Positions 7,662 to 15,228 of a stretch of DNA of 64,000 nt are shown in pieces. Each line of letters opens with the position of its first letter. Within the stretch, counting starts at the first letter, position 1. The stretch is from RGIG7213 sp045544195 (GTDB lineage Bacteria; Bacillota; Clostridia; Oscillospirales; CAG-272). Both the position numbers and the translations under genes were made by a program. The stretch is taken from assembly GCA_045544195.1 (NCBI GenBank), contig JAZPYO010000031.1:42199-106198 (forward strand), given 5' to 3'. A model generated the notes under the pieces. That model did no database searches, was not told the DNA's origin, and worked only from the letters and a program-made list of their open reading frames with translations.

Positions 7662-9911
7662 ATGAACGGAATAAAAGCGGTAATAATGGCGGGCGGCTTC
7701 GGCACAAGGCTAAAGCCGTTGACTGATACCTTTCCAAAGCCTTTAGCACCAATATTGAACGAGCCTGTTCTTTCGCACATTCTGCGTCATTTGTTCAGGC
7801 ACGGCATCAACGATGCGGCATTGACGCTGAAATTTATGCCCGAAATGATAAAGGGGCTGTATAACGATTATTATGCAGGTGTAAATCTGACTTATTTTAC
7901 CGAGGATGAGCCTCTTGGAACCGCGGGCGGTGTAAAAAACTGTGAAGAGTATCTTTCAGATGAGTTTATTGTAGCATCGGGTGACGGAATATGGGACTAC
8001 GATATAACATCAGCTTATGAGTACCACAAAAGCAAAAATGCAGATGTTACAATTCTGTGCGCTCAAACGCCGTTTCCGTCGTCTTACGGCGTAGTTATGA
8101 GCGATAAAGACGGTAAAATAATCAAATTTGCCGAAAAGCCTTCATACGGAGAAATTTTTTCCGATAAAGTAAATACAGGAATATATATAATAAAAAAAGA
8201 TGTTCTTAAGCTCGTTCCTGCCGGCAAATCGTTTGACTTCAGCCGCGATCTTTTTCCAACGCTTATGTCGCAGGGATATTCGCTTTATGCATACAGCGCC
8301 GAGGGGAGCTGGTGCGACATCGGATCTCTTGAAGAATACAGAAAATGCAATATTGAAGCATTAAGCGGAAAATATTCTATTTCGGGATACGTTCCGCAGT
8401 ACCGCAACGTGTACGACAGCGTCGTTGCTGACCGTTTCACCTGCGGAAAAAACACAAGCGTATGCACAAGCGTTATACACGAAAACGTAACGCTCGGAAG
8501 CGGTGTATCAGTCAGCGGCAGCGTGATATGCAGGGGTGTCAGAATAGAGGACGGAGTGCGTATTCCCGACGGTTGTGTAATAGGCGCAAACAGCGTTATC
8601 TGTGAGGGAATAACGCTTGAAGAGGACACTGTAATTCCCACATGTACTGTAATAAACGGAGAAGCATTTATGAAAAACGTGATCAAAAAAGGAACTCTTT
8701 TCGGCAGCGACGGGATAAAAGGCTCATTTTACGGCAGTCTTTCGTGCGACAGCTTGAGCCTTATCGGTGCGTGTGTCGGCTCTAATGCAGAAAAGATCGG
8801 ACTTATTTGCGACGACAGCCAAAGAGCAATTACCGCGTGTGAAATATTTTCAAGCGGTATAAAATACGGCGGCGGAAAATGTATGTATTTCAAAAACGGA
8901 TTTCTTGCGATGGCAAACTTTATAAATATGTATTATCGCTTCGATATCACCGTATATATAAAAAGCCTTCCCGATGATGACGGACTGCATATAATATTCC
9001 GTGACAAAAACGGACTTAAGCCAAAGGCAGACTTTGAAAGAAAGGTCGAGTCCATGTTTTTTTCAAAGCAGGTACCGATATCCGACAATATATACGATGT
9101 TGAAAGCGTAAACGGAATGCAGGAGCTTTACAAAAGCGCTTTGGCAAATCAATGCGGCGACTGCCTGAACGGGCTTGAGGGATATAAGATAATCCTCGGT
9201 CACAGTAAGGAATGCAGAGTGCTTTCGGGGGTTCTGTCCGCGCTCGGCGCAGATGTATACGAATATACATCTCCTGACAGTGATGAGTACGTATGTATTG
9301 ACATTGATGAGGAAACTGACAGCATTCGTTTAAGCCAGGTATATGACTCTGACGCATGCACGGCTGATAAATATCATATTACCGCCGCAATAATAGCCCT
9401 TGAGGAAAAGGAGCAGCTTCCGTATATTGCACTTTCCTATTACGATCCGCCGATATATGCACAGATAGCAAAGGAAAGGGGCATTGATGTTCTCTATTAT
9501 CTTGATTCCCCGTCATCATCTCTTTCGAAGGACGATAAGGCAAGAGAAGCATTTTACACCTGCATTTTCAAATCAGACCCATTAGCCGCCTGCATAAAGC
9601 TCTTGTGGCTTTTAAAAAAGAATAACGTTCGTTTATCATATGTAATACGCAGTATAGGGAGCTTTTTTGTGCGTGAGGATACTGTCAAGGTCCCCCTGAA
9701 GCAAAGAGCGCACACGCTTGCAAAAATATACGAAGAAAACCTTCCGATTCAAAGAGTATACGGAGATGGAGTCATAATAAAAAACGAAAATGCGCTAAGC
9801 ACTATCGGTATATGCGAAAACGGCTTCAGAATAATCACTCAAGGATATAACGCTTCAGCCGCGTCTGATATAGTTGCGGAAATAATCAACGATATAGGCA
9901 ATATTCAATAG
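7662..9911 (+). CDS. Sugar-phosphate nucleotidyltransferase fused to a degenerate phosphohexomutase domain
   Basis: Residues 1-235 are a GT-A nucleotidyltransferase of the mannose-1-phosphate guanylyltransferase/glucose-1-phosphate adenylyl- or thymidylyltransferase type (MAGGFGTRLKPLT at about 9-21, PLGTAGGVKN, SGDGIWDYD, EKPSYG). Residues about 245-335 are left-handed beta-helix hexapeptide repeats. Residues about 345-749 align in order with phosphomannomutases (GSDGIKG at about 349), but the catalytic Ser-His-Asn-Pro loop is replaced by LPDDDG and the metal loop DxDxDR by DIDEETDSI, so that half is probably inactive or regulatory. Similar fusions occur in cyanobacteria and Firmicutes. The activating nucleotide and sugar cannot be told from the sequence. 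A GAAAGGA ribosome-binding site precedes the ATG. Confidence 0.88.
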   Translation: MNGIKAVIMAGGFGTRLKPLTDTFPKPLAPILNEPVLSHILRHLFRHGINDAALTLKFMPEMIKGLYNDYYAGVNLTYFTEDEPLGTAGGVKNCEEYLSDEFIVASGDGIWDYDITSAYEYHKSKNADVTILCAQTPFPSSYGVVMSDKDGKIIKFAEKPSYGEIFSDKVNTGIYIIKKDVLKLVPAGKSFDFSRDLFPTLMSQGYSLYAYSAEGSWCDIGSLEEYRKCNIEALSGKYSISGYVPQYRNVYDSVVADRFTCGKNTSVCTSVIHENVTLGSGVSVSGSVICRGVRIEDGVRIPDGCVIGANSVICEGITLEEDTVIPTCTVINGEAFMKNVIKKGTLFGSDGIKGSFYGSLSCDSLSLIGACVGSNAEKIGLICDDSQRAITACEIFSSGIKYGGGKCMYFKNGFLAMANFINMYYRFDITVYIKSLPDDDGLHIIFRDKNGLKPKADFERKVESMFFSKQVPISDNIYDVESVNGMQELYKSALANQCGDCLNGLEGYKIILGHSKECRVLSGVLSALGADVYEYTSPDSDEYVCIDIDEETDSIRLSQVYDSDACTADKYHITAAIIALEEKEQLPYIALSYYDPPIYAQIAKERGIDVLYYLDSPSSSLSKDDKAREAFYTCIFKSDPLAACIKLLWLLKKNNVRLSYVIRSIGSFFVREDTVKVPLKQRAHTLAKIYEENLPIQRVYGDGVIIKNENALSTIGICENGFRIITQGYNASAASDIVAEIINDIGNIQ

Positions 9912-9927
9912 GAAATATTTAAGAAAT

Positions 9928-9958
9928 GTTTATAAAAATCCTGTGATTATTCTATAAT
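9928..9958 (+). promoter_or_regulatory. Possible promoter for the RNase J gene
   Basis: TATAAT at 9953-9958 is a perfect -10; the best -35 at 17 bp spacing is the weak TTATAA. It would give a transcript with a leader of about 150 nt containing the hairpin at 10013-10049. Confidence 0.35.
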
Positions 9959-10012
9959 AATATGGTAAAATTAATTAACTTAATGTGTTCGTGATAAATC
10001 AAATAATACACC

Positions 10013-10049
10013 GGGTATTTGCATCGGTTTTTTTCCTATGCAAATATCC
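10013..10049 (+). promoter_or_regulatory. Hairpin in the 5' leader of the RNase J gene
   Basis: The arms 10013-10027 and 10035-10049 pair over 15 positions with one mismatch and one G-U pair, closing a loop of seven T residues. It is followed by broken T runs rather than a clean T tract, so it resembles a leader element more than a terminator. It starts about 55 nt downstream of the candidate -10 and ends about 55 nt before the ribosome-binding site AAGGAG (10105-10110). Confidence 0.5.
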
Positions 10050-10115
10050 TTTAGTGCTTTTTACATATTTTTAATAAGCACCGAATGCAATTTTACAGTT
10101 CAGAAAGGAGAACTA

Positions 10116-11801
10116 ATGTCCAGAAAGAAAAATAAAAACACAGAAAAGCTCAGAGTAATGATGCTGGGCGGCCTATACGAAATAGGAAAAAACCTTGCCG
10201 TGATCGAATACGGCGAAGAAATAATGATAGTTGACTGCGGTCTCGGCTTTCCCGAAGAGGATATGCCCGGGGTAGACCTCGTCATTCCCGACATAACATA
10301 TCTTGAAAAGAACGCAGATAAGATCACAGGAATCGTTCTGACCCACGGTCACGAGGACCATATAGGTGCTCTTCCCTACGTTTTAAAGCAGATATCTCCG
10401 CCTGTTTACGGCACTGCTCTGACGATAGGAATACTTGAAAAAAAGCTATCGGAGCATACATTTGACGTATCTCCCAGGCTCATTGCTGTACAGGCAGGCG
10501 ACACGATAAAGCTCGGAAGCAATTTTTCAGTTGAGCTTATAAACGTAAACCACTCTATTGCCGATGCCGTATGCCTTGCAATAAGAACGCCCATAGGCAC
10601 AATAATCCACTCGGGCGACTTCAAAATAGACTTAACGCCGATCGAAAGCAAGATGATGAATCTTACACGCCTTGGCGAAATAGGCAACGAGGGCGTCTTG
10701 CTTCTTATGTGTGAGTCCACAAACGCAGAAAGGTCGGGATATACGCCGTCCGAATGTACGGTGGGAGCATCGCTTGATACGATATTCTTCCGCAATGCAG
10801 ATAAAAGAATAACCATAGCTACATTTTCCTCAAACGTACACCGTGTTCAGCAGATAATCAATGCCGCTGAAAAGTACGGCAGAAAGGTCGCAATAACAGG
10901 CAGAAGCATGGTGAACGTAGTAAACGTTGCCATACGCCTCGGTTATATGCACGCTGCGGACGGTGTTCTCATTGAGCTTGATGAGATCAAAAAATACAAT
11001 CCCGAGCAGCTTACGATAGTATCAACAGGCAGCCAGGGCGAGCCTATGTCAGCGCTGCACAGAATGGCGTTTTCTGAGCACGATAAGATCGAGCTTAACG
11101 AAAAGGATGTTGTTATCATATCCGCAAATGCTATTCCAGGTAATGAAAAATACGTAAACAAGATAATAAACGAGCTGCTTCACAAGGGCGTAACGGTTTT
11201 GCACGATGCCGTAGCAGATGTTCACGTTTCAGGCCACGCATGCCAGGAAGAGCTGAAAACGATGCACGCGCTGACAAAGCCGAAGTATTTTATGCCTATA
11301 CACGGCGAATACCGCCATCTTGTAAGCCACAAGGCGCTTGCTATGCAAATGGGTGAAAAGGAAGAAAATATCTTCATTTCAGAGATCGGCAAGGTGCTTG
11401 AGATAGATTCTGACGGCGCCCGCTTCAACGGAAGCGTTCCCTGCGGAAAGGTGCTTGTTGACGGTTACGGAGTCGGTGATGTCGGAAGCATCGTTTTGCG
11501 TGACAGATTGCATCTGGCTGAGGACGGTATAATAATCGTAGTTACCGCATTGCAGATGGACGAACAGCTCATTATGTCAGGACCTGATATAGTATCGCGA
11601 GGCTTTGTATATGTCAGAGAGTCTGAGGAGCTTATGACGGAATTACAGCAAATAGCCCTTGAGGTGATAGACAACTGCTTTGATAACGGAATTGCCGATT
11701 TTGCGCAGATCAAAAACAAGATCAAAGACGAGCTTTCAAAATTCATATATCAAACGACTAAAAGGCGTCCGATGATCCTGCCTATAATAATGAGCGTTTA
11801 A
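10116..11801 (+). CDS. rnj: Ribonuclease J
   Basis: A 561-residue metallo-beta-lactamase/beta-CASP ribonuclease with 5'-3' exonuclease and endonuclease activity in mRNA turnover and rRNA maturation. Visible are GGLYEIGKN, the zinc motif LTHGHEDHIGALPY (about 73-86), IHSGDFKID, the beta-CASP segment STGSQGEP, HVSGHA and the C-terminal MPIHGEYRHL block. Length fits RNase J1/J2 (about 555). The start at 10116 was selected because AAGGAG (10105-10110) precedes it at normal distance; the in-frame ATG at 10038 lies within the leader hairpin. Only one rnj gene is visible here, so J1 versus J2 cannot be decided. Confidence 0.95.
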   Translation: MSRKKNKNTEKLRVMMLGGLYEIGKNLAVIEYGEEIMIVDCGLGFPEEDMPGVDLVIPDITYLEKNADKITGIVLTHGHEDHIGALPYVLKQISPPVYGTALTIGILEKKLSEHTFDVSPRLIAVQAGDTIKLGSNFSVELINVNHSIADAVCLAIRTPIGTIIHSGDFKIDLTPIESKMMNLTRLGEIGNEGVLLLMCESTNAERSGYTPSECTVGASLDTIFFRNADKRITIATFSSNVHRVQQIINAAEKYGRKVAITGRSMVNVVNVAIRLGYMHAADGVLIELDEIKKYNPEQLTIVSTGSQGEPMSALHRMAFSEHDKIELNEKDVVIISANAIPGNEKYVNKIINELLHKGVTVLHDAVADVHVSGHACQEELKTMHALTKPKYFMPIHGEYRHLVSHKALAMQMGEKEENIFISEIGKVLEIDSDGARFNGSVPCGKVLVDGYGVGDVGSIVLRDRLHLAEDGIIIVVTALQMDEQLIMSGPDIVSRGFVYVRESEELMTELQQIALEVIDNCFDNGIADFAQIKNKIKDELSKFIYQTTKRRPMILPIIMSV

Positions 11802-11823
11802 GCATCTATTAACGGAGATAAGG

Positions 11824-13167
11824 ATGAAAAAGAAAATTCAAAAAAGCGTATGTGCTGTTACTTTGTGCCTTTCAGCATTGCTTTGCGCCTGTGCAGGCGG
11901 CGATGTGCAGACATCGGATACAGGATCATTTACAGACACAAGCATCACATCAGATCAAACAGATGAAAGCACACAACAAGCTTCCAAGGGAGAAATAACT
12001 CTTGAGCCTTTATCACCAACAAAAACACAAGCTCCCGCCGTTGTTGTAACGAGCAATTTAAACGAAAATACCGTGCTTGTAGCGGGAATATGCGAAAATG
12101 ACAGTACGATAACCGTAAACGGCGAATACACAAAGGATCTGCGTGTTTCGTCATACGGCGAGGATTTTGTTTTCTCAGTCGAAGTACCGAAAAGAAAAAG
12201 CGACACATTAAGTATTACGGCAAAGGTTGACGGAAAGGAAGAAAGCAAGATAGCGAGCGTAAAGGTCAAGTACGATCCTGAAGCGGAGGATACAGGTCTT
12301 TTTGTGACTACCGACGGACGTATATGCCAAAACGAGATACTTGACGACTTGTACCATTCCGACCTTTTCACAAGAAATGAAATGACGCTTATACGAAAGC
12401 TCGCTCAGGACAGAGTATCGGACTGCAAGCGCGCCGCGGGCAAGGATGTGCAGGTCATATATCTTCTCGTTCCAAATCCGCTGACTATATATCAGGACGG
12501 CTTGAGTGAGGAAATGAAGTCGAACATCGAAACGGACGACTCAAGAATGAAGCAGGCTGTAAGAGCTCTCGAAAGCGTCAACGGAGTTACCGTTATCGAC
12601 CTTACAAGCGTTATGAATAAGCATAAGGACGAGAACATTTATTACTATACCGACACGCATTGGACGGAGCTTGGCGCATATTACGGTTACGTTGAGCTTA
12701 TGAATGAAATAGCGAAAAAGTTCCCGTCTGCCGCACCTCACACCTTATCCGACTACGATATTAAAAACGTCACCGTATCGTATACGGATATGATGACGTA
12801 TGCAAAAACAGAAAACTCTGGTATGAGAGAAACCGCACCGTTCCTTATCAGCAAGTACACACCGTTAGCCCCGTATGATGCGGCAAAAAAGGAAGAAGCG
12901 TACATATGGGACTTCACGAACGAGTTTTTTGCCGAAGGATACTCCACAAGCAAGATCGACAATGATGAATTACCGAGCGGTATAATTCTGTTCGATTCGT
13001 TCGGACTTAACGCAATATCGTTTATTGCAGAGCATTTTTCAACGCTCACGTGCCAGACTATATGGACGTACAGCGTTGATTATGACCTCGTGGAAGAACA
13101 AAAGCCCGATTATATAATCGAGCTTATAAGCGAAAGAACACTCGGCAAGCTGCTTTCAAGTAAATAA
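11824..13167 (+). CDS. DHHW-family (SGNH-like) surface lipoprotein, paralogue 2
   Basis: A 447-residue protein with a lipoprotein signal (hydrophobic core then LCACAGG), a Thr/Ser-rich stalk to about residue 60, a beta domain and a DHHW-type domain. It shares with the gene at 4572 the blocks IYLLVPNPLTIYQDG, MNKHKDENIYYYTDTHWTEL (His-Trp about 278-279) and GAYYGYVELMNEI, and ends with a FDSFG block followed by QKPDYIIELISER. Probable role: extracellular acyl transfer or polysaccharide modification, inferred from AlgJ/AlgX-like relatives. It lies 22 nt after rnj with a GGAGATAAGG ribosome-binding site and is closed by a strong terminator. Confidence 0.85.
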   Translation: MKKKIQKSVCAVTLCLSALLCACAGGDVQTSDTGSFTDTSITSDQTDESTQQASKGEITLEPLSPTKTQAPAVVVTSNLNENTVLVAGICENDSTITVNGEYTKDLRVSSYGEDFVFSVEVPKRKSDTLSITAKVDGKEESKIASVKVKYDPEAEDTGLFVTTDGRICQNEILDDLYHSDLFTRNEMTLIRKLAQDRVSDCKRAAGKDVQVIYLLVPNPLTIYQDGLSEEMKSNIETDDSRMKQAVRALESVNGVTVIDLTSVMNKHKDENIYYYTDTHWTELGAYYGYVELMNEIAKKFPSAAPHTLSDYDIKNVTVSYTDMMTYAKTENSGMRETAPFLISKYTPLAPYDAAKKEEAYIWDFTNEFFAEGYSTSKIDNDELPSGIILFDSFGLNAISFIAEHFSTLTCQTIWTYSVDYDLVEEQKPDYIIELISERTLGKLLSSK

Positions 13168-13173
13168 AAAAAC

Positions 13174-13209
13174 GATCGGCTCATTTTCAGTAATGTGAGC
13201 CGATCTTTT
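13174..13209 (+). terminator. Intrinsic terminator after the second DHHW gene
   Basis: Perfect 10-bp stem (GATCGGCTCA 13174-13183 with 13196-13205) followed by TTTTATTA. It ends the + strand run that began with the nucleotidyltransferase gene. Confidence 0.85.
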
Positions 13210-13243
13210 ATTATGTAAAATTCATTATCCACTGCTATACAGT

Positions 13244-13278
13244 GATCGCCTGCCCACAGTAGACGGCGGCAGGCGATC
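13244..13278. terminator. Hairpin between convergent genes
   Basis: An 11-bp perfect stem (GATCGCCTGCC 13244-13254 with 13268-13278). The T-rich tail on the + side is imperfect and there is none on the - side. It may assist termination of the lipoprotein gene ending at 13403 or of transcription from the left. The rest of 13210-13402 shows no gene. Confidence 0.45.
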
Positions 13279-13402
13279 GTATCTTATTTTGTTATACATC
13301 AGAGCTTTGTTGAATTTATATAAAACCTTAAGTCAAGGGGCAATGTATAAAATCTTCATTTAAGTTAAGAAATTGATCTTATCTTAAAGAGAGCTTTTTG
13401 CT

Positions 13403-14200
13403 TTAGCTTATCTCTTGAACCTTGGCTAGAATTTTTTGGCTGTTTCTTTTCACAATTTTGCCATCAGGAGTCACAAAAGAATCATATTCATCTTTATACC
13501 ATTTTACTCCTTCGGCTTCGATGTAGACCTCATCATATTCTTCAGACCTGACATTGATAGATTTGGCTGTGCCGTCTTCTTCGATCCAATAGAAAAAACC
13601 TATGCCTTTATATGCAAAAATTATATTACCTTCATTCAGCTTATAGATTTTACCTTTAACCATTGAGTAGTAATCTACCTCATTGTTATAGGTATTTTTA
13701 AAAATATGGAAAGTGAACTGGTCTTTTTCTTTATCGTAAAGGTCTACAAACCAATCTTCTGGTCCAGGTATACCCTTCGGTGCAGTATGCATCACACGAG
13801 AATCTTCCCAAAAGAAGATATCGCCTTTGGCTCTTATAATGCCATCGGAAATTCCCCAATCGTCCGGGTATTCTTCCTTTGATGCATACACCTTATCATC
13901 AACAGGCGCTTGTGTTTCGGGCGCTTTTGTTGCAGGGGGATCTGTTTCGGGCGCTTGCGTTTCGGGCGCTTTCGTATCCTCAACGGGAGCGTTTGTTGCA
14001 GGAGCATTTGTTGCCTGTGCATCCGTTACAGCATCTGTTGCATTTTCCGTTGCCTTGTCCGTTTCAACCGTGGTTTGAAATGCCGGTGCTTGCGTATTGC
14101 TTGCCGCCGTGTCAGAGTCTTCCGTATCTGCACAGGCAGTAAGCATTGACGATAAAACGAGTGATGCTATAATTGCATAAAGCAGTCCTTTGTTTTTCAT
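13403..14200 (-). CDS. Thr/Pro-rich surface lipoprotein, unknown function
   Basis: A 265-residue protein with a lipoprotein signal (hydrophobic core then MLTACAD), a stalk of Ala/Thr/Pro-rich repeats (about 25-110, built of units such as APETQAPETDPPATK) and a C-terminal domain of about 150 residues rich in aromatic and acidic residues (DDWGISDGIIRAKGDIFFWED). The C-terminal domain is not recognised. The ATG at 14200 has GAAAGGAAG immediately upstream at good distance; the longer frame starting at 14311 would run through a structured RNA and terminator and is rejected. It has no space for a promoter of its own after that terminator, so expression probably depends on read-through. Confidence 0.75.
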   Translation of the reverse strand: MKNKGLLYAIIASLVLSSMLTACADTEDSDTAASNTQAPAFQTTVETDKATENATDAVTDAQATNAPATNAPVEDTKAPETQAPETDPPATKAPETQAPVDDKVYASKEEYPDDWGISDGIIRAKGDIFFWEDSRVMHTAPKGIPGPEDWFVDLYDKEKDQFTFHIFKNTYNNEVDYYSMVKGKIYKLNEGNIIFAYKGIGFFYWIEEDGTAKSINVRSEEYDEVYIEAEGVKWYKDEYDSFVTPDGKIVKRNSQKILAKVQEIS

Positions 14201-14219
14201 TTTCGTCTTCCTTTCAAAA

Positions 14220-14431
14220 TTAAAAAGTGCGTCAACCGAAGCCAACGCACGAAAAACGCCGGCCCGATTGTCGCCAAACAAATACAAGCCATTGATAAGG
14301 AAAATCCGCACAATAATCTCGTCGGAACCGGCATTTTTACCAAATTCACATAGAAATTATTGCACACAAGGAAAAGGGGTATTCTCCGTTATGAAAATAT
14401 CCTTATCAATGCATTATGTTATTTGTTTGGC
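14220..14431 (-). ncRNA. Structured RNA of about 212 nt with own promoter and terminator (raiA-like or 6S-like candidate)
   Basis: The predicted transcript begins at G14431, 7 nt after a consensus -10, with the first base of a long closing stem (14431-14399 with 14273-14303: GCCAAACAAATA and CATTGATAAGGA pair with their complements across a small internal loop). Inside is a large open region and a second hairpin (about 14353-14367 with 14307-14320, about 14 pairs including G-U). Its loop carries GCCGGTTCCGA (14322-14332), which can pair with TCGGGCCGGC (14258-14267) beyond the closing stem: a 10-bp loop-to-tail pseudoknot with one bulge. An intrinsic terminator follows. Size, independent transcription and topology fit the raiA RNA class or a 6S RNA; the pseudoknot favours the former. 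Class assignment is a guess; the structure itself is read directly. Confidence 0.75.
14222..14250 (-). terminator. Intrinsic terminator of the structured RNA, abutting the next ribosome-binding site
   Basis: On the - strand a 10-bp stem (14250-14241 with 14236-14227) closed by a C(TTCG)G tetraloop is followed by TTTTTAATTTT. The ribosome-binding site of the lipoprotein gene starts only a few bases further on, so the terminator could act as an attenuator. Confidence 0.85.
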
Positions 14432-14437
14432 ACAGCT

Positions 14438-14466
14438 ATTATAGCACTGTTTTTTCGTTTTGTCAA
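14438..14466 (-). promoter_or_regulatory. Consensus sigma-A promoter of the structured RNA
   Basis: On the - strand TTGACA (14466-14461), a 17-bp spacer and TATAAT (14443-14438): both hexamers match the consensus exactly. The predicted start is G14431. Confidence 0.9.
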
Positions 14467-14497
14467 TATGCGGTCGTAATTTCACCTTGTATCATTC

Positions 14498-14989
14498 GTG
14501 CCGATGATAGTAGGTGAAATAAGACGGTATCTGCGTGATAACAACACCGTAAGGGTATCAAGAAGCGTGCGTGATCTTGCGTATAAGGCGTTGAGCGCAA
14601 GAGATGAAATAGCAAAAAAAACCGTTTCTGAGCCGACGGTAGAGCAAATAGCCGCATATCTTAACGAAAGTGCCGAAAGCATTTCGTGTGCCCTTGAAGC
14701 GATAGCCGAGCCCGTTTCGATATTCGATCCCGTTTACAGTGACGGAGATGACGCCATGTGCGTTATGGACAGAATAAGCGATGAAAACTGCAACGACGGA
14801 AAATGGATAGAAAGCATCGCTCTGTCAGAGGCGTTAAAAAGATTGAACAAGCGTGAAAAGGCGATAATTGATATGCGTTTTTTCAACGGCAAAACGCAAA
14901 TGGAGGCGGCAAGTGAAATAGGAATAAGTCAGGCTCAGGTATCAAGAATAGAAAAATCCGCCCTTGAAAAGCTGAAAAAGCAAATGTAA
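14498..14989 (+). pseudogene. sigG: N-terminally truncated sporulation sigma factor sigma-G
   Basis: The frame begins exactly in sigma region 2.4 (VPMIVGEIRRYLRDNN), continues through region 3 (VRVSRSVRDLAYKAL, EPTVEQIAAYL) and ends with an intact region 4 helix-turn-helix (LNKREKAIIDMRFF, SQAQVSRIEKSALEKLKKQM). The GEIRRYLRDNN and VSRSVRD blocks are typical of sigma-G, the late forespore sigma factor of about 258 residues. About 95 N-terminal residues, including the core-binding region 2.1-2.3, are missing: an in-frame stop at 14477-14479 and the structured RNA promoter occupy that place. No ribosome-binding site precedes the GTG. The remaining 163 codons are undamaged, so decay is recent or the fragment is kept. 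sigF is a less likely identity. Confidence 0.75.
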
Positions 14990-14991
14990 AA

Positions 14992-15021
14992 GCGTAATGC
15001 AAGATCACTCTTGCATTACGC
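14992..15021 (-). terminator. Terminator between sigG fragment and the small DADDL gene
   Basis: A 13-bp perfect stem (14992-15004 with 15009-15021) with a 4-nt loop. On the - strand it is followed by TTTTACATTT, so it mainly ends the spmA-spmB-small gene transcript. Confidence 0.8.
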
Positions 15022-15171
15022 TCAAAGATCGTCCGCATCCTGCGTAGGCGTTTCCTTTTTATTTCCCTTTACGTTTCCTGTATACGATCCGAGAACATCT
15101 GTCTTACATTCACATTCTCTGTATGCCTGTATCACTTTTTTTGACTTATTCTTTTCTTTTGTTTTATCCAT
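15022..15171 (-). CDS. Small conserved clostridial protein ending in DADDL
   Basis: A 49-residue hydrophilic protein opening MDKTKEKNKSKK, with a Cys pair (ECECK), the segment DVLGSYTG and a C-terminal PTQDADDL. The GSYTG plus QDADDL pattern is recalled from short uncharacterised proteins widespread in Clostridia; function unknown. The ATG at 15171 has a GGA seven bases upstream; an in-frame ATG at 15192 gives 56 residues but only a small GAAA-loop hairpin precedes it. It lies 36-57 nt behind spmB on the same strand and directly before a terminator, so it is the last gene of that operon. Confidence 0.65.
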   Translation of the reverse strand: MDKTKEKNKSKKVIQAYRECECKTDVLGSYTGNVKGNKKETPTQDADDL

Positions 15172-15228
15172 TTTATATTCCGTCACTTTCATTATTTTAG
15201 GGCTTTCGCCCTGTATTATCCTACGCCG

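Noticed and set aside
13840..14060. CRISPR-like repeats
   Set aside because: The repeats are codon-level units of a Thr/Pro/Ala stalk without constant spacers.
13827..14149. Several overlapping + strand frames with repetitive Ser/Ala/Cys/Arg content
   Set aside because: They are antisense shadows of the repetitive stalk of the lipoprotein gene; low complexity keeps all frames open.
14201..14311. In-frame N-terminal extension of the lipoprotein at 13403-14200
   Set aside because: It would run through the terminator and pseudoknot arm of the structured RNA, removes the lipoprotein signal from the N-terminus, and lacks a ribosome-binding site; the ATG at 14200 has a good one.
14220..14431. SRP RNA, tmRNA or cobalamin riboswitch as identity of the structured RNA
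   Set aside because: No SRP GGAA tetraloop domain, no tmRNA tag frame or tRNA-like ends, and no B12-box sequence are present.
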